This document shows, in pieces, positions 1 to 3,992 of a stretch of DNA of 6,790 nt. Origin of the DNA: Spirochaetaceae bacterium. GTDB taxonomy: Bacteria; Spirochaetota; Spirochaetia; DSM-27196; PXBQ01. The stretch is taken from NCBI GenBank assembly GCA_003566875.1, contig PXBQ01000424.1, positions 1 through 6,790 of the forward strand, read 5' to 3'. Every line of letters starts with the position of its first letter. The stretch's first letter is position 1. The notes under the pieces were generated by a model. The model was not told the origin of the DNA. It ran no database searches and saw only the letters and a program-made list of their open reading frames with translations. The translations under genes were made by a program, and so were the position numbers.

Positions 1-124
1 CACGATCAACTACGGCGTCAACTTCCTCGTAAACTCCACCGGATCTAACGTGTCCGTCAACGTTGCCGCGAACTACATCGGCTCCCACGCCCCGTCCATG
101 CGGGTGATGCACCGCCCGAAGTGA
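1..124 (+). CDS. C-terminal fragment of a protein, possibly an outer-membrane beta-barrel (porin-like)
   Basis: The frame is open from base 2 to a TGA at 122-124 and gives the last 40 residues of a gene that begins outside the window. The peptide contains NYGVNFLV, then a short polar turn (NSTGSN), then VSVNVAANYIG. This reads as two alternating beta strands joined by a turn. The G-V-N-F-x-x-N pattern with a following N-Y resembles the last two strands of OprP/OprO-type (phosphate-selective) porins. The chain ends in HRPK rather than the terminal aromatic residue usual for Bam-inserted barrels, so the porin reading is tentative. The stop lies 124 bp before the pirin start, so co-transcription is possible. 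I am fairly sure the frame is coding and unsure of the family. Confidence 0.6.
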   Translation, partial: TINYGVNFLVNSTGSNVSVNVAANYIGSHAPSMRVMHRPK

Positions 125-160
125 AATGCGCCCCTGGGGAAAGTCCTCGTCATCTCTTCG

Positions 161-190
161 TTGACGGCCGGCGGCCGGGCGGTGCCTAAT
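161..190 (+). promoter_or_regulatory. Candidate sigma70-type promoter for the pirin gene
   Basis: TTGACG (161-166, 5 of 6 to the -35 consensus) is followed after 18 bp by CCTAAT (185-190, 4 of 6 to the -10 consensus). This would start transcription near 197 and leave a leader of about 50 nt before the ATG at 249. A short inverted repeat, GTGCC (182-186) and GGCAC (196-200), overlaps the -10 side. The call rests on consensus matching in GC-rich DNA of an unknown phylum. Confidence 0.3.
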
Positions 191-248
191 GGCGGGGCAC
201 AGGCGGCACGCTTCTTCGGCGACGGGCGCCGGGACGGGAGGACAGAAC

Positions 249-1154
249 ATGGATGCGCGCGAGATCGTAGGGGTCGGCCGGAGCCGGCCGACCATGGAAG
301 GGGCAGGAGTCCACCTCCACCGGGCCTTCGGGTTCCACGATACGGGGATGTTCGACCCGTTCCTGCTGCTGGACGACTTCCGGGGCGAACGCCCGGAGGA
401 GTTCGTCGCCGGGTTCCCCTGGCACCCGCACCGCGGGATCGAAACGATCACCTACATGCTCGAAGGGAGCGTCGAACACGGGGACAGCCTCGGGAACAAG
501 GGCGTCATACGGCCGGGCGAGGTGCAGTGGATGACCGCCGGGTCCGGCATCATCCACCAGGAGATGCCGAAGCCGGATGCGAACGGACGGATGGGCGGGT
601 TCCAGCTCTGGGCGAACCTGCCGGCCGCCCGGAAGATGATCCCGCCGCGCTACCAGGAGTTCGGCCGCGACGATTTCCCCGTCGCGAAGCTCGACGGCGG
701 CGCGCAGGCCATCGTGGTCTGCGGCCAACTGGCCGGGGTCGAAGGCCCGGTCAATGCCGTCGCCGTCACGCCCGGGTTCTCCGATGTCACCGTCCCGGCC
801 GGATGCCGCGTCGCACTGCCGACCCCGCCCGATCACAACGCGATCGCCTACGTCTTCGAAGGACAGGCCTTCCTCGACGAACGTCGCAATCCGGGCGCCT
901 GGGAGGTCCGGTCGGACGGCTACACGGAGCGCCGAACGGACGCGCTTCTCGACAACCACACCCTGGTTCGGTTCGGTCCCGGCGCCGAGATCCGCGTCGA
1001 GACGCTCCCGGACGGGCCCGTCCGCTTCATGCTCATGACCGGACGGCCTCTCGGCGAGTCGGTCGCCTGGGGCGGCCCGATCGTGATGAACACGCGCGAG
1101 GAGCTGCAGACGGCCTTCCGCGAACTCGAGGCCGGAACGTTCCTCAAGCGCTGA
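249..1154 (+). CDS. Pirin family bicupin protein
   Basis: This is a 301-residue two-domain cupin of the pirin family, typical in length (human pirin is about 290 residues). The N-terminal cupin carries the full set of metal ligands: H59 and H61 in the WHPHRG motif, H103 and E105 in the IIHQEMP motif, with PFLLLDDF (residues 37-44) before them. The C-terminal half (about 180-295) fits the pirin C-terminal cupin and ends with the characteristic NTREEL helix and G-T-F close. Known members bind iron and are cytoplasmic; E. coli YhhW and human pirin show quercetin 2,3-dioxygenase activity in vitro, while others modulate central enzymes or transcription. The physiological substrate here cannot be told. 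I chose ATG 249 because GGGAGG (236-241) lies 7 nt upstream and homology begins there. A longer frame opens at 189 but adds a low-complexity leader with no family match. The 3' end overlaps the opposing peroxiredoxin gene by 11 bp. Confidence 0.95.
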   Translation: MDAREIVGVGRSRPTMEGAGVHLHRAFGFHDTGMFDPFLLLDDFRGERPEEFVAGFPWHPHRGIETITYMLEGSVEHGDSLGNKGVIRPGEVQWMTAGSGIIHQEMPKPDANGRMGGFQLWANLPAARKMIPPRYQEFGRDDFPVAKLDGGAQAIVVCGQLAGVEGPVNAVAVTPGFSDVTVPAGCRVALPTPPDHNAIAYVFEGQAFLDERRNPGAWEVRSDGYTERRTDALLDNHTLVRFGPGAEIRVETLPDGPVRFMLMTGRPLGESVAWGGPIVMNTREELQTAFRELEAGTFLKR

Positions 1155-1608
1155 GCGCCGCCGTCACCTTCGGCACCGTGTCCTCGGGGCGCACCTTCGG
1201 CCATGCGCCCGCGAGCCGGCCCTGCTCGTCGACCAGGAACGCCGAGCGGATGATCCCCGTCGATTTCCGCCCGTACATCGACTTTTCGCCCCAGGCGCCG
1301 TAGGCCTCCGCCACCGCGTGGTCCTCGTCGGCCAGGAGCGGGAAGCCGAGGCCGTACTTCCCGTCGAAGGCGCGTTGCGCCGCGGGTGCGTCCGGGCTGA
1401 TCCCGACCGCCGCCACGCCCAGCCGGCCGAGGTCGGGCCGCGCGTCCCGGACCGAGCAGGACTGCTTCGTACAGCCGGGGGTGTCGGCCTTCGGATAGAA
1501 ATAGACCAGCAGCTTGCGTCCCTTGAAGTCCGTCAGCTTGACGGTCTTGCCCTGTTGGTCCTTCAGCGCAAACTCCGGCGCAGGTTCGCCGGCCTTGAGT
1601 ACTTTCAT
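1144..1608 (-). CDS. bcp: Thioredoxin-dependent thiol peroxidase, Bcp/PrxQ family
   Basis: This 154-residue peroxiredoxin is the usual length for Bcp/PrxQ. It reduces hydrogen peroxide and organic hydroperoxides in the cytoplasm, and is recycled by thioredoxin in known members. The fold signature is clear: the APEF N-terminal strand (residues 10-13), LLVYFYPKADTPGCT with peroxidatic C46, resolving C51 five residues on (the C-x4-C spacing of atypical 2-Cys PrxQ enzymes), VGISPD (68-73), the FPLLAD strand (89-94), and R121 before FLVD. Q49 replaces the glutamate often found between the two cysteines. ATG 1608 is supported by a GGGGAGG ribosome-binding site about 8 nt upstream. A longer frame reaches 1749 but adds 47 residues with no family similarity. 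Its stop codon (1144-1146) lies inside the last codons of the pirin gene, so the pair is convergent and overlapping. Confidence 0.95.
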   Translation of the reverse strand: MKVLKAGEPAPEFALKDQQGKTVKLTDFKGRKLLVYFYPKADTPGCTKQSCSVRDARPDLGRLGVAAVGISPDAPAAQRAFDGKYGLGFPLLADEDHAVAEAYGAWGEKSMYGRKSTGIIRSAFLVDEQGRLAGAWPKVRPEDTVPKVTAALSA

Positions 1609-1648
1609 CGTCGAATCCTCCCCTCGGGCGATCCTCCCGCCCGCAGGC

Positions 1649-1676
1649 AACATACCCGCATGCAGCCGCTTCTCAA
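1649..1676 (-). promoter_or_regulatory. Candidate sigma70-type promoter for bcp
   Basis: Read on the minus strand, TTGAGA (1676-1671, 5 of 6 to the -35 consensus) is followed after 16 bp by TATGTT (1654-1649, 4 of 6 to the -10 consensus). Transcription would begin near 1642, leaving a leader of about 35 nt that contains the GGGGAGG ribosome-binding site before ATG 1608. Position and spacing are good. No OxyR-like palindrome was recognised. Confidence 0.4.
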
Positions 1677-1726
1677 GCCGCAGCCCGCCGGGCATCGCGG
1701 CGCGCGCCCGGCTTGCCCGATGTAGC

Positions 1727-1737
1727 CTTCGGCGAAG
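1727..1737. repeat. Short perfect inverted repeat CTTCGGCGAAG
   Basis: CTTC and GAAG arms flank GGC, giving an 11-bp hairpin-capable element just upstream of the heptamer array. It may be part of a dispersed intergenic element, which cannot be judged from one copy. Confidence 0.35.
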
Positions 1738-1780
1738 CAGGGTCACCACGTGCGCGGCGCTATCGGGCCGGGGCGGACCC

Positions 1781-1854
1781 GTGATCGGTGATCAGTCATC
1801 AGTGATCCGTTCCTTGCGGTCCGCGACGTCTTCGCCACTGTTCACCGATCACTG
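1781..1854. repeat. GTGATC heptamer array with an inverted partial copy
   Basis: Four 7-bp units stand head to tail from 1781 to 1808: GTGATCG, GTGATCA, GTCATCA, GTGATCC. After about 28 bp of unrelated sequence, 1836-1854 carries the same motif inverted (on the minus strand GTGATCG then GTGAACA). Bases 1781-1796 and 1837-1852 are complementary at 15 of 16 positions, so the element could fold into a long stem with a 40-nt loop. It ends about 110 bp upstream of the lipoprotein start. It could be a dispersed heptamer-type repeat, a regulatory site or a structured leader; the sequence alone does not decide. Confidence 0.75.
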
Positions 1855-1884
1855 CGACCAGTTCGGGGTTGCTTTCCTCGTCGC

Positions 1885-1914
1885 CGCGAGGCCAGTCTTC
1901 AGTCTGGCCGCGCG
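1885..1914. other. GC-rich hairpin upstream of the lipoprotein gene
   Basis: GGCCAG (1890-1895) and CTGGCC (1904-1909) form a 6-bp stem around an 8-nt loop. One mismatch further out, CGCG (1885-1888) pairs with CGCG (1911-1914), extending the stem. There is no run of T after it in either direction, so it is not a typical intrinsic terminator. It may be a leader structure or a REP-like dispersed hairpin. Confidence 0.4.
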
Positions 1915-1967
1915 CGGGGAGAGTCCATTGTCGCGATGGGCGCCGGCGCGGGAGGAAGGGGAACGAC

Positions 1968-2399
1968 ATGAGCAAGCATTTTCTGGTGGCGATGCTCTGC
2001 GTCTGCGCCGTCGCCGCGGCGGGTTGCCGGCGCCGGAAGGAATCGGGCGAACGTGTGCAGATCCGCACCGAGGACGGCCAGGTCGTCTTCGACTCCGGCG
2101 CATCGGTCGAGCTGCCGCGCGACTTCCCGCGCGACATCCCGCTGCCACGCCGCGCGCCGGTCCGGATGGCCATGGAGATGCCGGACGGGTTCATGGTCAC
2201 GGTCGAGCGCGCCGAAGCGATGCGGGACGCCGCCGCCGACTTCCGCGCCGCAATGGGCCGCGAGGGGTGGACCGAGGAGCACTCCATGGACCTTGGGGTG
2301 AGTGTCATGATTCTCTTCAACAAGGGCGACCGGGCGGTCCAGTCCGTGTTCGTTTCGGAAGAAGGGAAGACGCTGATGACGCTGACGTCTGGGGGCTAG
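1968..2399 (+). CDS. Small putative lipoprotein with an LPxDFPxDIPLP motif
   Basis: This 143-residue protein has a lipoprotein signal: a positive N-terminus (MSKH), a hydrophobic stretch (FLVAMLCVCAVAAA) and the lipobox A-A-G-C with C20 as the lipidated residue. The mature chain starts with arginines and lysines. The core holds LPRDFPRDIPLP (residues 49-60), a strand-rich middle, a predicted helix (about 83-97, EAMRDAAADFRAAM) leading to GW, then strands ending TLMTLTSGG. This layout recalls small exported proteins in which a D-F-P-x-D-x-P motif precedes a residue-level pattern of strand, helix, GW and strands, but I cannot name a characterised family or function. ATG 1968 is chosen because the signal peptide starts there and GGAGGAAGGGG (1951-1961) lies just upstream; the frame is open further 5' but encodes no plausible protein. 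It stands alone on its strand, converging with the regulator gene 87 bp away. Confidence 0.8.
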   Translation: MSKHFLVAMLCVCAVAAAGCRRRKESGERVQIRTEDGQVVFDSGASVELPRDFPRDIPLPRRAPVRMAMEMPDGFMVTVERAEAMRDAAADFRAAMGREGWTEEHSMDLGVSVMILFNKGDRAVQSVFVSEEGKTLMTLTSGG

Positions 2400-2406
2400 C
2401 CCGAGG

Positions 2407-2473
2407 CACGCGGGCGCGTCTGATGCGCGTGTGGCGCCGCCCGACGGGAAGGCTGGCCGGCAGAATATCCGGC
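2407..2473. terminator. Weak hairpins in the convergent gap (possible bidirectional terminator)
   Basis: Between the lipoprotein stop and the regulator stop lie two small stems: CACGCG (2407-2412) with CGCGTG (2426-2431), loop 13 nt, and GCCGG (2456-2460) with CCGGC (2469-2473), loop 8 nt. Neither is followed by a T-rich run. The position between converging genes is what suggests termination, and the structural evidence is weak. Confidence 0.2.
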
Positions 2474-2486
2474 TCGTCTCTCCGGG

Positions 2487-3698
2487 TTATTCCGCGTTCC
2501 GCGTTCCGCGTTCCGCATTCGGACCGTTCCGCATTCGATACTGCCGCGGCGTCATGCCGAGCGCCCGGCGGAACGTGGTGTGCAGGTGCGGCTGGTTGCG
2601 AAACCCCACCACCGGCGCCAGCTCGGCGAGGGTGAGGTCCGTCGTGCGCAGCAGCCGGCAGAGCTCCTCCACCCGCTTGCGCCGCAGCTCGGTCACGATG
2701 CTGCGGCCCAGGTGCAGGCGAAAGGTGCGCTCGAGCGTGCGTCGCGACGTCCCGACTGCGTCCGCCACGTTGTTCACCGACGTGTCCTTGTCGAGGTGTG
2801 CCCACAGGTAGCGCAGGGCCGCGGCGACCCGTTGATCCGGAACGGCGATCAAGTTCGTGCTCTCCCGTTCAGTGATGCCTCTCGGCGGCACGAGGATCGG
2901 CCGCTCCGGCGGGCGCTCCCCCTTCATCATGCGCGCCAGCAGGTCGCAGGCGATCCGCAGGCGGCCCGGTCCGTCGGGGTCGATGGAACTGAGCGTCGGC
3001 AGGCAGGCCCCGCATATTTCCGGGGCGCCCCCGCGGCTGAGCACGGCGACATCCTCCGGAACGCGGTACCCCGCCTCCGCCGCCCATAAGCTGTACGTGG
3101 CGGCGAGCGGCGGTCCCCGGGCCAGCAGGCCGAGCGGCCTGGGAGCCTCCCGCAGCCATGCCGTGACCGCGCGCCGCTTCCGCGCCATCCAGGCCGCGCG
3201 GGCCTCGCCGGGCCGCGCGCCGAAGCGACACAGATGGCAGGTCATCCCGAGGTTCTCCGCCGCGTCCCGAAAGGCCTCGTAGAAGGTTCGCGCGTCGGAC
3301 CAGGGGATGCTCCCCACGTAGCCCACGTCGCGGAAGCGGCGCTCGGCAAAGTGCCGTGCCGCCAGCCGACCTTCCGCCGCGAGGTCGGGCAGGACCGCGG
3401 GGACCTGCCCGTCCTGCGGGTGGGGCAGGTTGCCCAGCCGGACCATCGGGCATCCGCGCCGGCGCAGCGGGAGGATCACCTTGTCGTCGGGCAGCACATC
3501 CACCAGCGCGCCGCGGGGTTCGACCCCGGCGGGCAGGACGAGGTTGAGGAGCGGGAGGGAGAGCAGCCGCCAGCCGCGCCGCAAGGCCTCGTCGTGGAGC
3601 CCGGAGCTCGGCGCCATCGTCGTCACCACGGTCAGCGCCCTGCGTCGGGCCGCCGCCGTGTCGGCCAATTCCAGGGGCATCTTCCTGCGAGCAGGCAT
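2487..3698 (-). CDS. XylR-like transcriptional regulator (LacI-type sensor domain plus AraC-type HTH)
   Basis: This 403-residue regulator has the architecture of the XylR family of AraC activators. Residues 20-285 form a periplasmic-binding-protein-like sensor: RGALVDVLPDD (62-72), a V-x-x-D-x-x-A-E-G-R-L-A-A-R-H-F segment near 100-117, DVGYVGS (124-130), AGYRVPEDVAVLS (209-221) and LPTLSSIDPDG (233-243). These are the conserved positions of LacI/XylR ligand domains. Residues 287-388 form an AraC DNA-binding domain with two helix-turn-helices: VNNVADAVGTSRRTLERTFR (308-327) and LAELAPVVGF to the GMTPRQYR signature (357-388). Family precedent suggests a sugar effector, but which one cannot be told. 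ATG 3698 has GGAG 8 nt upstream. The natural domain ends near R390; the last 13 residues (NGPNAERGTRNAE) come from a 7-bp repeat array, and the TAA stop lies in the same array's edge. The gene is divergent from the large secreted protein, which is its most likely target. Confidence 0.92.
   Translation of the reverse strand: MPARRKMPLELADTAAARRRALTVVTTMAPSSGLHDEALRRGWRLLSLPLLNLVLPAGVEPRGALVDVLPDDKVILPLRRRGCPMVRLGNLPHPQDGQVPAVLPDLAAEGRLAARHFAERRFRDVGYVGSIPWSDARTFYEAFRDAAENLGMTCHLCRFGARPGEARAAWMARKRRAVTAWLREAPRPLGLLARGPPLAATYSLWAAEAGYRVPEDVAVLSRGGAPEICGACLPTLSSIDPDGPGRLRIACDLLARMMKGERPPERPILVPPRGITERESTNLIAVPDQRVAAALRYLWAHLDKDTSVNNVADAVGTSRRTLERTFRLHLGRSIVTELRRKRVEELCRLLRTTDLTLAELAPVVGFRNQPHLHTTFRRALGMTPRQYRMRNGPNAERGTRNAE
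2494..2537. repeat. GCGTTCC/GCATTCG heptamer array inside the regulator's 3' end
   Basis: On the plus strand, three perfect GCGTTCC units (2494-2514) are followed by GCATTCG (2515-2521), a 9-bp variant GACCGTTCC (2522-2530) and GCATTCG (2531-2537). A degenerate unit TTATTCC (2487-2493) at the outer edge contributes the regulator's TAA stop on the minus strand. Because three heptamers equal 21 bp, the translated tail has a 7-residue period: NAERGTR, then NAE. Confidence 0.85.
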
Positions 3699-3790
3699 AC
3701 GAACGACTCCATCCTCGATGACGGCGGCCGATCCGGATGCGCCCCGCTCCCGGCCCGCGCTCCCCGCCCGCCATCGCTGTCCGTGATCTT

Positions 3791-3909
3791 AGGCCGCCGG
3801 CCGCGCTGGCGCAATACTTTATGAAAATTTCCGCAATTCTTGACTGGACTTCTTGCACCGCGCGGAGCCAGTATTCATTGGCATGGCCGCGAGTACAGGC
3901 CGCCGGCCG
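3791..3909. repeat. 13-bp direct repeat AGGCCGCCGGCCG flanking the divergent control region
   Basis: AGGCCGCCGGCCG occurs at 3791-3803 and again at 3897-3909, 106 bp apart, bracketing the AT-richer promoter core. The match is exact but the sequence is of low complexity in GC-rich DNA, so chance is a real alternative. Confidence 0.35.
3811..3845 (+). promoter_or_regulatory. Candidate operator for the XylR-like regulator, with an overlapping -35-like hexamer
   Basis: GCAATACTT (3811-3819) and GCAATTCTT (3833-3841) are direct repeats of GCAATNCTT with start points 22 bp apart, about two helical turns. That is the arrangement AraC-family proteins use to bind two half-sites on one face of DNA. 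The second half-site overlaps TTGACT (3840-3845), a 5-of-6 match to a -35 box, as at AraC-type activator sites. No good -10 stands at 17 bp; TATTCA at 3872-3877 is 26 bp away. The stretch is notably AT-rich against its surroundings and lies between the divergent regulator and secreted-protein genes. Operator identity is inferred. Confidence 0.4.
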
Positions 3910-3941
3910 GCGTCGCGGGTGCGCGCCGGGGTAGGTAACGG

Positions 3942-3956
3942 GCGGGTGAAGCCCGC
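3942..3956 (+). other. Small leader hairpin before the secreted-protein gene
   Basis: GCGGG (3942-3946) and CCCGC (3952-3956) form a 5-bp stem with loop TGAAG, 36 nt upstream of the start codon. It would sit in the 5' leader if transcription starts near 3880-3900. Its role is unknown and it may be incidental. Confidence 0.25.
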
Positions 3957-3992
3957 GAATGTTCGCAGACGGATAAACGGACGGAGGATGAG

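Larger units (their letters stand above)
1609..1967. other. Intergenic region rich in short repeats, between bcp and the lipoprotein gene
   Basis: This gap of about 360 bp lies between two divergently transcribed genes. I see no convincing coding frame in it: frames crossing it on either strand are extensions or shadows of the neighbours. It holds, in order, the likely bcp promoter (1649-1676), a short inverted repeat (1727-1737), a GTGATC heptamer array with an inverted partial copy (1781-1854), a GC hairpin (1885-1914), and a purine-rich ribosome-binding site, GGAGGAAGGGG (1951-1961), before the lipoprotein ATG. Confidence 0.7.

Noticed and set aside
161..1303. Plus-strand open frame of 380 codons overlapping the pirin gene in another frame, plus a 257-codon minus-strand frame over 186-959
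   Set aside because: Arginine- and glycine-rich shadow translations caused by high GC; the pirin frame has all family motifs and a good ribosome-binding site.
1781..1808. GTGATC units considered as a CRISPR array
   Set aside because: Units are 7 bp with no spacers, and there are no cas genes in the window.
1514..2635. Plus-strand frame of 373 codons running across the bcp 5' end, the repeats and the lipoprotein gene
   Set aside because: It crosses repeats and overlaps two well-supported genes in different frames, and its translation is of low complexity.
2869..3858. Minus-strand frame of 329 codons overlapping the regulator gene in another frame
   Set aside because: A glycine-, arginine- and alanine-rich shadow; the regulator frame carries the LacI-like and AraC signatures.
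3845..3858. Possible sigma54 site (TGG ... TTGCA)
   Set aside because: The distance from GG to GC is 9 bp instead of the 12 bp a -24/-12 promoter requires.
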